Below are positions 1-6,797 of a stretch of 51,936 bases of DNA, in pieces. The position numbers and the translations under genes are program-made. The notes beneath the pieces were generated by a model. It saw nothing but the letters and a program-made list of their open reading frames with translations, ran no database searches and was not told the origin of the DNA. Origin of the DNA: Paludibacteraceae bacterium (GTDB lineage: Bacteria > Bacteroidota > Bacteroidia > Bacteroidales > Paludibacteraceae); NCBI GenBank assembly GCA_024401645.1, contig JAKSKR010000020.1, forward strand, positions 1 through 51,936, read 5' to 3'. Within the stretch, counting starts at the first letter, position 1, and the number at the start of each line of letters is the position of its first letter.

Positions 1-10
1 CTTGCCTGTC

Positions 11-66
11 GGGTGGCGGGACGGAGCCCCGCCGGTGAGGAATGCGGTGGGACGGAGCCCCACCGC
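11..66. repeat. Two tandem GC-rich hairpins with a shared loop
   Basis: Two adjacent palindromes share the loop ACGGAG: GGCGGG/CCCGCC at about 15-33 and GCGGTGGG/CCCACCGC at 44-66. The stems differ by compensating changes while the loop is unchanged, as expected for a short repeated hairpin unit. They lie just beyond the stop of the minus-strand gene at 71-550. Neither has a T-tract on either strand, so they are not classical intrinsic terminators. They could be REP-like units; the array may continue outside the window. Confidence 0.55.
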
Positions 67-70
67 GACA

Positions 71-550
71 TTACCGACGAACAAGTTTTTGAGCGAAACC
101 GTAGCCAGCATTCCCCGCTATGGTTAAGAAACGGCCATCTTCCGAAAGGTCATACACTACCACTCCATCTATTATCACCTGGCTACCTTTAAGTTCGTAA
201 GTGTAGTTTTTTGTATAAATATCGGCAGACTGACGAGAGTCTGGACTCGAGCTTACAACGGGGACCGTCTCCACCCTCACCGTCACCAAATTCAGATATT
301 CACTGAACGAAAAGGTCACGTAAGTCATAACCGTACCACCATAATTTGGCGAAACGTCGCGAAAAGACTTGAAGCCACGCCAATGCGCTGTACTGCTCTG
401 TTGCCACGCAAAGGTTGCGCCACTTAACTTTGCGCCATTTTCAAGTGGTTGAATTTTTACAACTTGTGTGCTATCATCTTCCGCCAAGCCCTTGGCGTTA
501 ACTGTCGGACACAACAACAGAAATGCCGACACGACTATTAGTTTATTCAT
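71..550 (-). CDS. Secreted protein of unknown function
   Basis: A 159-residue protein starting MNKLIVVSAFLLL, with a Sec signal peptide likely cleaved after the VNA at about residues 17-19. The mature part is rich in Thr, Ser, Tyr and Val with alternating hydrophobic residues, suggesting a small beta-rich periplasmic or surface protein. I recognise no family. The reading frame is open upstream to 679, but the start at 550 is chosen because it begins the signal peptide and because a TATCTTTG -7 box lies at 572-579, inside the longer frame. It is monocistronic: the next gene on the strand is 530 bases upstream behind two terminators. A lipobox is not evident. Confidence 0.7.
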   Translation of the reverse strand: MNKLIVVSAFLLLCPTVNAKGLAEDDSTQVVKIQPLENGAKLSGATFAWQQSSTAHWRGFKSFRDVSPNYGGTVMTYVTFSFSEYLNLVTVRVETVPVVSSSPDSRQSADIYTKNYTYELKGSQVIIDGVVVYDLSEDGRFLTIAGNAGYGFAQKLVRR

Positions 551-571
551 GCTGTGTATGTTTATCACCGC

Positions 572-579
572 CAAAGATA
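572..579 (-). promoter_or_regulatory. -7 promoter box for the secreted protein gene
   Basis: TATCTTTG on the minus strand matches the Bacteroidetes TAnnTTTG -7 element, 21 bases before the ATG at 550. No good TTTG -33 element was found at 19-21 bases, so support comes from one box and from position. Confidence 0.4.
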
Positions 580-677
580 GCGAATAACATAACGTGTTAT
601 ACATGGAAATGTAATGTTGTTCAACACACAAACGCAAAGGAAACCTATACGGCATATATGCAGAATAATACACAGAC

Positions 678-718
678 AAAAAAAGAAGGTTTTAACCTTT
701 AAAATCGGCAAAACCTTC
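678..718 (-). terminator. Intrinsic terminator
   Basis: Minus strand: GAAGGTTTT (718-710), a 16-base loop, AAAACCTTC (693-685), then seven T (684-678). It lies between the fba terminator at 1013-1047 and the gene at 71-550, so it does not end any visible coding gene. It probably ends a small RNA transcribed from about 853. Confidence 0.65.
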
Positions 719-853
719 CCTTCTCACCGGAAAGAGTTTAGGATTAGATATCGATTTTGCGGTGCATCTAAATAAAATCAAACCAACTGAACAGATGCAC
801 TTAAACTCGCAAAACACACTGAAATAACACTTAAAATATTCGTTGTTTTCTAC
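678..853 (-). ncRNA. Candidate small RNA in the fba downstream gap
   Basis: The gap 680-1084 holds no convincing gene. On the minus strand it has a TAACTTTG -7 box (866-859), an internal inverted repeat GTGCATCT/AGATGCAC (800-793 with 769-762), and an intrinsic terminator at 718-678. Together these would give an RNA of about 175 nt. No open frame of useful length runs through it. No -33 TTTG was found at the right spacing. It could instead be a long 5' leader of the gene at 71-550, but that gene has its own promoter-like box. The rest of the gap (867-1012) shows nothing clear. Confidence 0.4.
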
Positions 854-1012
854 TGATACAAAGTTACAACACTCCTTCTCAAAATCTGCCTAATATACGC
901 TGTTTGGCACAACTTTTACGCATTGCCTACAAATCGAAAGGAAAACAGCCGCATCTGCTTACGATCAGCATCCTCTAGTATGGTTTCAGATTACAAGTTC
1001 TACTCAAGGCAT

Positions 1013-1047
1013 AAAAAAAGCGTCGCCCGACAAAAGTCGGACGACGC
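1013..1047 (-). terminator. Terminator of fba
   Basis: Minus strand: GCGTCGTCCGAC, loop TTTT, GTCGGGCGACGC, then seven T. The only non-Watson-Crick pair is a G-U wobble in the minus-strand RNA, which would be an A-C mismatch on the other strand. This orients the terminator to fba, whose stop is 37 bases upstream. Confidence 0.9.
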
Positions 1048-1084
1048 AAAATCTTTAGTCTAAAATTCGAGACTCGCTTTGTGA

Positions 1085-2092
1085 TTAAGCCTTACCCTTT
1101 GAACCAAGAACGTTAACGATCTTGTGAGTGTACATCTTAACCATTTCCTTACGAGCGTCGCCACAGTACTGACGTGGATCGAAGTGATCAGGGTGTTCAG
1201 CGAAGTGCTTACGAACAGCGCCAGTGAATGCAAGACGAGAGTCAGAGTCGATGTTGATCTTGCAAACTGCAGACTTAGAAGCCTTGCTCAATTCAGATTC
1301 AGGGATACCGATTGCGTTAGGCAAGTTACCACCGAACTGGTTGCACATTTCAACATATTCTTCAGGAACTGAAGAAGAACCGTGAAGAACGATTGGGAAA
1401 CCGCCCTGTGCAGCGAACTTTTCCATTACGCCTTCAAGAACGTCGAATGCCAATGGAGGTGGAACAAGCTTACCTTCAGCGTTACGAGTGCACTGTTCAG
1501 GAGTGAACTTGTAAGCACCGTGAGAAGTACCGATTGAGATAGCAAGAGAGTCGCAGCCAGTGCGAGTTGCGAAGTCAACTACTTCTTCAGGGTTAGTGTA
1601 AGTGTGGTGGTCTGCAGAAACTTCATCTTCAACACCAGCCAATACACCAAGTTCACCTTCAACTGTTACGTCGAACTGGTGAGCGTAGTCAACTACCTTC
1701 TTGGTCAATGCTACGTTTTCTTCGTATGGAAGGTGTGAACCGTCGATCATAACTGAAGAGAAACCGTTGTCGATACAATCCTTGCAGAGTTCGAATGAAT
1801 CTCCGTGGTCAAGGTGAAGAACGATCTGTGGCTTTTCCCAGCCAAGTTCCTTAGCATATTCTACAGCGGCCATACCCAAGTAACGAAGGATAGTGCCGTT
1901 AGCGTAGTTACGAGCACCCTTTGAAACCTGAAGGATAACTGGAGACTTTTCGTTTGCAGCTGCAGTTACGATAGCCTGAAGCTGTTCTAGATTGTTGAAG
2001 TTGAAAGCAGGTACAGCGTATCCACCCTTAAGTGCCTTAGCGAACATATCTCTGGTGTTCACCAAGCCTAACTCTTTGTAATTTACTGCCAT
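1085..2092 (-). CDS. fba: Class II fructose-1,6-bisphosphate aldolase
   Basis: Zinc-dependent aldolase of glycolysis and gluconeogenesis; it interconverts fructose-1,6-bisphosphate with DHAP and glyceraldehyde-3-phosphate in the cytoplasm. The 335-residue length is normal. HLDHG at 93-97 carries the catalytic Asp95 and zinc ligand His96. His191 (in GTSHGAY) and His237 (in VLHGSS) are the other expected metal ligands, and the loop VEGELG is at 144-149. The start MAVNYKELG is preceded by a TATCTTTG box at 2138-2131. The gene is alone, with its own terminator. Codons are biased as in the ribosomal genes further on, which suggests high expression. Confidence 0.96.
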   Translation of the reverse strand: MAVNYKELGLVNTRDMFAKALKGGYAVPAFNFNNLEQLQAIVTAAANEKSPVILQVSKGARNYANGTILRYLGMAAVEYAKELGWEKPQIVLHLDHGDSFELCKDCIDNGFSSVMIDGSHLPYEENVALTKKVVDYAHQFDVTVEGELGVLAGVEDEVSADHHTYTNPEEVVDFATRTGCDSLAISIGTSHGAYKFTPEQCTRNAEGKLVPPPLAFDVLEGVMEKFAAQGGFPIVLHGSSSVPEEYVEMCNQFGGNLPNAIGIPESELSKASKSAVCKINIDSDSRLAFTGAVRKHFAEHPDHFDPRQYCGDARKEMVKMYTHKIVNVLGSKGKA

Positions 2093-2130
2093 TTAAAAAA
2101 AGCTTTAATGTATTAATGTTTTTTTCGATA

Positions 2131-2138
2131 CAAAGATA
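2131..2138 (-). promoter_or_regulatory. -7 promoter box of fba
   Basis: TATCTTTG on the minus strand, 38 bases before the fba ATG, in an A/T-rich gap. It is an exact TAnnTTTG match; no clear TTTG -33 box is seen at 19-21 bases. Confidence 0.45.
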
Positions 2139-2250
2139 TAAAAATCTACTTTAGAAATATGCAAAAAAAGAATAAAAAGCGACAAAAGAATAAGAAGCAG
2201 TTTAAAAAGACAAAACAGAGAGTAGAATGTAGCTACCCTTCCCCTTAAAT

Positions 2251-3321
2251 TTATTCATTTTTTGCCGCTTCTGCTTTCAACTTGTCACGGTTAAAGCGCC
2301 ATATCTGCCAACTGTTCACCAAATTTTGCCAAAGCACATACGAGGCAGGCGCAATGGAAACAATGGCGTAATGGGGGTCAAAGAAGGTTTGTGCCATCCA
2401 GATGGCAAGAATCGTGTTCTTTTGCCCCAAGCATTGTCCGCCAACAACGGCATCGCCACACGCACGTCCAATTTTGCGACCTACGAAGAACTGCAGCAGG
2501 CAAACCGTGAGGGCGCCTCCTGCAATAAGCGAAGCGTCGAGGTATTCGTTTACCGGAATACGCAGCAGGTTACCCATGGTCCTTGCCATGAGCAGCACCA
2601 ATGCCACGCACCACAACCAGAACGAAATGCTTTGGCGGGTTTGGAAGAACTGGTGAATATCTGGCTTTACCATCTTCACGATTGTAGCCAAGAAGAACGG
2701 GCCAAGTGCCAACGGAATCACTTTCTTGCAAATGGTCACGAAGCAGTCGACGAACCCAGCATTCAGTCCTTCTTCTGCGCCAACACCCATCAACGAGAAG
2801 TAGACCGGAGCCACAACTGCCAGCGCCAAGTTGGTGGCAATGCAATAGGTTGCCAAGCGTGGCACGCTACCGCCCAGCATGCCGGTAATGACAGGAGCCG
2901 AAGTCGCGGTTGAAATCAAGACACAAATGAACGCGCCCGAAGCCACCGCCGGGCTATAGAAATTCAATAGGAAATAGACCACCCAACAACCAAGCCACTG
3001 CGTCAGCACCAGCCATAGGTGCATCTTGTCGAAACGCATCTGTTTAGGGCTCACCTTGCAGTAGGTAATGAAGAGCATGCAGAACAACAGATATTTCGTT
3101 ATGGTGGTAATGTCGACCGGTTGTTCGGGCGTATAGCCGAACAAGCTGGTGAACCAACGGACGTCAATCAACAACGGAGACAGTACGAAGCCCAACATCA
3201 TGGAAATGAATAGGGCGTAAGTCTTCAATTTCTTAATCTTCTGCACATATTCAATGCGCTTCACTTTCTTTGCAGCCTTCTTTGCCAATGCAGCTGCGCG
3301 TTGTGCGTAATTGTCTGACAT
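2251..3321 (-). CDS. BASS/SBF-like membrane transporter
   Basis: A 356-residue integral membrane protein with about 9-10 hydrophobic segments after a basic, Ala/Lys-rich N-terminus of about 30 residues. The segment TATSAPVITGMLGG followed by a TNLALAVVAP stretch resembles the conserved region of bile acid:sodium symporter (SBF-like) proteins. The GQKNTILAIWMAQ stretch fits the second conserved motif of that fold. The substrate cannot be told from sequence; bile acids are only the family name, and organic anions or pantoate are equally possible. A TAACTTTG box lies 29 bases before the start. Not obviously in an operon. Confidence 0.7.
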   Translation of the reverse strand: MSDNYAQRAAALAKKAAKKVKRIEYVQKIKKLKTYALFISMMLGFVLSPLLIDVRWFTSLFGYTPEQPVDITTITKYLLFCMLFITYCKVSPKQMRFDKMHLWLVLTQWLGCWVVYFLLNFYSPAVASGAFICVLISTATSAPVITGMLGGSVPRLATYCIATNLALAVVAPVYFSLMGVGAEEGLNAGFVDCFVTICKKVIPLALGPFFLATIVKMVKPDIHQFFQTRQSISFWLWCVALVLLMARTMGNLLRIPVNEYLDASLIAGGALTVCLLQFFVGRKIGRACGDAVVGGQCLGQKNTILAIWMAQTFFDPHYAIVSIAPASYVLWQNLVNSWQIWRFNRDKLKAEAAKNE

Positions 3322-3391
3322 TTTTCTTCTAAGTTTCTCAACCAGGGTGCAAAGTTAGTGGTTTAGACGCACAAACAGACCGATTACCAAC

Positions 3392-3424
3392 AAAAAAAGT
3401 CGCTCACCTTACGGCAAGCGACTT
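3392..3424 (-). terminator. Terminator of the GlsB/YeaQ gene
   Basis: Minus strand: AAGTCGCT, a 12-base loop, AGCGACTT, continuing into a run of T (3398-3392). It is 22 bases beyond the stop codon at 3447. Confidence 0.85.
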
Positions 3425-3446
3425 CTTATTTGCTTTTAAGCGATAT

Positions 3447-3689
3447 TTACTTATTAAAGATTTTAGAAGCGATCCAAAGAAGGATGATTGAGCCAACAAC
3501 GGCAACAATGAATCCACCAATCATACCGCTTGCGCCTAGGCCAAGCAAGCCAAAAAGGAAGTTACCGAGAACACCACCAAGAATACCAATGATGCAGTCT
3601 ACAATAATACCCTTACCTGCGCCAGAGAAGATTTTTGAACCAACAAAACCGGCAACAGCACCCAAAATCAAAGATATAATAAGTTCCAT
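3447..3689 (-). CDS. GlsB/YeaQ/YmgE family membrane protein
   Basis: An 80-residue inner-membrane protein made of three hydrophobic Gly-rich segments. These include MELIISLILGAVAGFVGSK at the N-terminus and a GIILGxxGG-like repeat, the pattern of the transglycosylase-associated (GlsB/YeaQ/YmgE) family linked to envelope stress. No enzymatic role has been firmly shown for the family. The frame opens two codons earlier with TTG, but the ATG at 3689 gives the usual MELI start. A full TTTG-N21-TATATTTG promoter sits upstream, so it is transcribed alone. Confidence 0.85.
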   Translation of the reverse strand: MELIISLILGAVAGFVGSKIFSGAGKGIIVDCIIGILGGVLGNFLFGLLGLGASGMIGGFIVAVVGSIILLWIASKIFNK

Positions 3690-3716
3690 ATACAAATAAT
3701 TTTAATTATTAATACT

Positions 3717-3749
3717 CAAATATAAAGCAGAAAGGTCCATATTTCCAAA
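3717..3749 (-). promoter_or_regulatory. Promoter of the GlsB/YeaQ gene
   Basis: TTTG (3749-3746), 21-base spacer, TATATTTG (3724-3717): both boxes of the Bacteroidetes sigma consensus. The -33 box overlaps the loop of the hairpin that probably ends fabG, so terminator and promoter are interleaved. Confidence 0.7.
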
Positions 3750-3766
3750 TGAAATACAGACCTTTC
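3730..3766 (-). terminator. Probable fabG terminator hairpin
   Basis: GAAAGGTC and TATTTC arms pair with GAAATA and GACCTTTC (8 + 6 bp, a 2x2 internal loop, 5-base loop). It lies 20 bases after the fabG stop. On the minus strand the following sequence is TGCTTTATATTT, a weak U-tract, so termination may be partial. Confidence 0.45.
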
Positions 3767-3785
3767 CACATTTTTTCTGTTAAAA

Positions 3786-4532
3786 TTACATATTCATACC
3801 ACCATCGACCTGGAATACCTGGCCAGTAACGTATGAAGACATATCAGAAGCCAAGAAAGTAGCAACGTTAGCGATGTCTTCAGGAGTTCCACCTCGGCGG
3901 AGAGGAATCTTGTTGCACCATTCCTTCTTAACTTCGTCGCTCAACTGGTCGGTCATTGCAGTAATGATGAAACCTGGAGCAATAGCGTTTGCACGAATGC
4001 CCTTTGAACCCATTTCCTGAGCGATTGACTTTGCCAAACCAATCATACCAGCCTTTGAAGCTGAATAGTTAGCCTGACCTGCGTTTCCGTGAACACCAAC
4101 AACTGAACTCATGTTGATGATTGAGCCACCGCGCTGACGCATCATCAAAGGAATTACAGCGTGGCTGAAGTTAAATGCAGACTTCAAGTTAACAGTAAGA
4201 ACTGCATCCCACTGTGCTTCTGACATACGAAGCATAAGGCCGTCCTTAGTGATACCTGCATTGTTCACAAGAATATCAATCTTACCAAAGTCGTTCTTGA
4301 TCTGTTCAACTACCTGGTGAGTTTCATCGAAGTTAGCTGCATTTGAAGCATAACCCTTTGCCTTAACACCCAAAGCTGCGATTTCAGCTTCAGTAGCCTT
4401 ACCGTTTTCGTCGATAACGAGGTCAGTAAATGCAACGTCAGCACCTTCTGCTGCGAACTTCAAAGCCAAAGCCTTACCAATACCACGAGCAGCGCCAGTA
4501 ACAAGCGCAACCTTTCCTTCAAGTAATTTCAT
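3786..4532 (-). CDS. fabG: 3-oxoacyl-[acyl-carrier-protein] reductase
   Basis: NADPH-dependent short-chain dehydrogenase that reduces 3-ketoacyl-ACP in type II fatty acid synthesis. The 248-residue length is typical. The cofactor motif TGAARGIG is at 12-19 and NNAG at 88-91. The active-site tetrad is Asn113, Ser141 (in MSSVVG), Tyr154 and Lys158 (YSASK). The C-terminal VTGQVFQVDGGMNM is the usual FabG ending. A consensus promoter (4609-4579) precedes the gene. It stands apart from other fab genes here, as is common in Bacteroidetes. Confidence 0.95.
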   Translation of the reverse strand: MKLLEGKVALVTGAARGIGKALALKFAAEGADVAFTDLVIDENGKATEAEIAALGVKAKGYASNAANFDETHQVVEQIKNDFGKIDILVNNAGITKDGLMLRMSEAQWDAVLTVNLKSAFNFSHAVIPLMMRQRGGSIINMSSVVGVHGNAGQANYSASKAGMIGLAKSIAQEMGSKGIRANAIAPGFIITAMTDQLSDEVKKEWCNKIPLRRGGTPEDIANVATFLASDMSSYVTGQVFQVDGGMNM

Positions 4533-4578
4533 GTTTTTGTTATTTTATTAAAATCAATTTCTTTTTTAACTATCTGTG

Positions 4579-4609
4579 CAAATGTACGTCTTTTATTACA
4601 AACAGCAAA
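4579..4609 (-). promoter_or_regulatory. Promoter of fabG
   Basis: TTTG (4609-4606), 19-base spacer, TACATTTG (4586-4579) on the minus strand. The start codon is at 4532, giving a leader of about 40 nt. Confidence 0.75.
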
Positions 4610-4646
4610 GCAATGCCATAACACAAGCCTTGCCGAATGTTAAAAA

Positions 4647-4772
4647 CTACAAATCTTCCTTTTTTTGTTCCTTCTGTCCCTTGTCGCCAAGTATGCGGCG
4701 GAACAGGCTAATGGTGATGACGATTACCGGAATCTGAACCGAAAGCATCATAATCCAAGCTCCTAATCTCAT
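4647..4772 (-). CDS. MetS-like small subunit of the NSS transporter
   Basis: A 41-codon gene, MRLGAWIMMLSVQIPVIVIT at the start, with one membrane span (about residues 5-25) and then a charged tail (RRILGDKGQKEQKKEDL). It begins 43 bases after the stop of the sodium:neurotransmitter-type symporter gene on the same strand. Such one-span proteins (MetS family) are known to follow MetP-type NSS transporters and are needed for their activity in Corynebacterium. Identity is inferred from position, size and topology. It may be overlooked by callers with a length cut-off. Confidence 0.78.
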   Translation of the reverse strand: MRLGAWIMMLSVQIPVIVITISLFRRILGDKGQKEQKKEDL

Positions 4773-4815
4773 AAACAAGTATTCAGTTTAATCGTTTAAA
4801 TACATTCTGAAGCGT

Positions 4816-6615
4816 TCACACCAGGTTTTTAGGGTGACGCACGGTATAGCGTACCAACAGGCAGTTGAACAAGAAGATGAAGACGAGCCCCAATCTTGTC
4901 AGGTCGGAATAGCAAACCAGGTTCACCACATCGCCGTCGTAGAGCACGTCGCCCACTTTCAAGTTATCGCCCACCTTTGCGGCTGGTTTGCAATCGGCTG
5001 GCAATTCGTAGTTCTTGCCGCCAACGGTCATGGTTGTAACACCGTTCGTAGTGCTTACGGCAGTAACCTCGCCTTCGTTTTCGCAATAGAAATGGTCGGC
5101 CGTCCACTTGTCGTTTGGTCCAATACCCTTGTGCGTCAACATTGAAATAACGCTAGAGTTGTCGAGTTCCCAACCCTTCAGGCTAAGCTTGCTCCAGTCG
5201 TCGTTTACCGGCTTTATGCATGCCGAAACGAAAATGATGATGAGCATGGTTGGCGTAACGTACTTCATAACATACTTCAGTGCAATTGGCAACTTAATGT
5301 TGGCATGTGCGTTAATCATGGTCCAGCCCTTGTCCATGCCCATAACCCAGGCAAACAATATGCACTCAATCATGCCATAGACGAACAGGGCAACCGTGCC
5401 ACCCCAGAAATCGTACTCGTCGAAAACGCCGTAGTTGAACCATATAACGGTTGGCAAACCTACAATGGTCAACATCACGCAATAGATGATGGCCGCCTTG
5501 CGACGGGCAACCGAAAAGCCGTCGACCATGAACTCGATGGATGGCGTACTGATTGACAAGATGGAGGTGATGCTGGCAAAGAACAACAATCCGAAGAAAG
5601 CGCTACCTGCCACAACCGACCAGAAAGGTCCCCATTGGGCAAACAGGTAAGGCAACGAGCGGAAGCCCAATCCAAACCCGCCACTCTGCGTCATAGCCAC
5701 CACCTGGTCTATGCCGAAATAGCCAATGGCAATAGGGACAATGATGGCGCTACCCAACACAATTTCGGCAAACTCGTTGGTAAAGCACGCTGTTACACTG
5801 TTAAGCGCCACGTCGTCTTTCGAACGCAAGAACGATGCATAGCACTGCAACGCGCCCATACCCAACGAACAGGTAAAGAATATCTGTCCTGCGGCTGCCA
5901 ACCAAACCTTCGGATTCGACAACGAGTCAAACTCGGGGTACCACAAGAAGTCGAAGCCAACCAAGCCGTCGTAGACAGCTCCGTCTACGCCAGCCTTCAT
6001 GGTGTAGGCCCTAACAGCCAATATAACAGCCAGAAGGAAGAGCAACGGCATCATGAATTTCGACACCTTTTCAATTCCGTTCTGAATACCCCTCGACAAG
6101 ATGTAGGCGTTAATGATGGCACACACCAGGTAGAAGAACACGTTCTCGAACGGGATGCCTAGGGTCGACTGGTTCATATCGAGATACACCACAAACAGGT
6201 TCGACACCTGCGCACTGGTCATGCCCGTAAACGAAGACAGGAGCGAATGGAAGAAATAGGCCATTGCCCAGCTTTCTATGTAACAGTAATAGGCCGAGAT
6301 AATAAAGCTGGAGAAGGTTCCCATTGAACCGACGTACTTCCAGATTTTACCCTTGCTCAACACCTGGGTAATCATTGGTGTTGAGTGGTAACCGGCCAAA
6401 CCACCGTACTTACCCGAGGTCCACTCTATGATTGACAACGGTATGCCAAGCAGCACGAACGACACCAAGTAAGGAATAATGAAGGAACCACCACCGTTCT
6501 GAATGGCCTGAACCGGGAAACGGATGAAGTTGCCCACGCCTACCGCGCTACCGGCCATGGCAAGAATGAGGCCGAGTCGCGACCCCCACGCTTGTTTGCG
6601 TTTCTCTTGTTGCAT
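4816..6615 (-). CDS. Sodium-dependent NSS family symporter, MetP-like
   Basis: A 599-residue neurotransmitter:sodium symporter family protein (LeuT fold) that imports an amino acid or related solute with sodium. The N-terminus WGSRLGLILAMAGSAVGVGN is the TM1 signature, with the unwound sodium/substrate site, followed by FIRFPVQAIQNGGGSF. TM6 to TM8 motifs such as FFTCSLGMG and FASITSILS are present. Between the last two spans is an unusual soluble insertion of about 120 residues, predicted to lie outside the membrane, after the span ending near VSACIKP. With the MetS-like gene downstream it fits the longer MetP-type subgroup. The substrate is unproven; methionine or alanine are plausible. A TATTTTTG box lies at 6655-6648. 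Confidence 0.92.
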   Translation of the reverse strand: MQQEKRKQAWGSRLGLILAMAGSAVGVGNFIRFPVQAIQNGGGSFIIPYLVSFVLLGIPLSIIEWTSGKYGGLAGYHSTPMITQVLSKGKIWKYVGSMGTFSSFIISAYYCYIESWAMAYFFHSLLSSFTGMTSAQVSNLFVVYLDMNQSTLGIPFENVFFYLVCAIINAYILSRGIQNGIEKVSKFMMPLLFLLAVILAVRAYTMKAGVDGAVYDGLVGFDFLWYPEFDSLSNPKVWLAAAGQIFFTCSLGMGALQCYASFLRSKDDVALNSVTACFTNEFAEIVLGSAIIVPIAIGYFGIDQVVAMTQSGGFGLGFRSLPYLFAQWGPFWSVVAGSAFFGLLFFASITSILSISTPSIEFMVDGFSVARRKAAIIYCVMLTIVGLPTVIWFNYGVFDEYDFWGGTVALFVYGMIECILFAWVMGMDKGWTMINAHANIKLPIALKYVMKYVTPTMLIIIFVSACIKPVNDDWSKLSLKGWELDNSSVISMLTHKGIGPNDKWTADHFYCENEGEVTAVSTTNGVTTMTVGGKNYELPADCKPAAKVGDNLKVGDVLYDGDVVNLVCYSDLTRLGLVFIFLFNCLLVRYTVRHPKNLV

Positions 6616-6797
6616 GTCTTTGTGTTTAATTAAATTCTTTATTTATGCAAAAATACACTTTTATGACGAATTGGAGCGCTTTGGTGTCGGCATAAATGCC
6701 AAAACGCCATACATTTCGGCATTCCGAATCCACCCACGCTAGTTTTTTTTGTAACTTTGTTTATTAACCAAATAAAACAAGGAAAGACAGTATTCGT

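Noticed and set aside
11..66. CRISPR-like array at the left edge
   Set aside because: Only two short, GC-rich palindromes with no regular spacer; stems differ between units.
550..679. Longer start for the secreted protein at 679
   Set aside because: It would put 43 odd residues before a good signal peptide and place the -7 box inside the gene.
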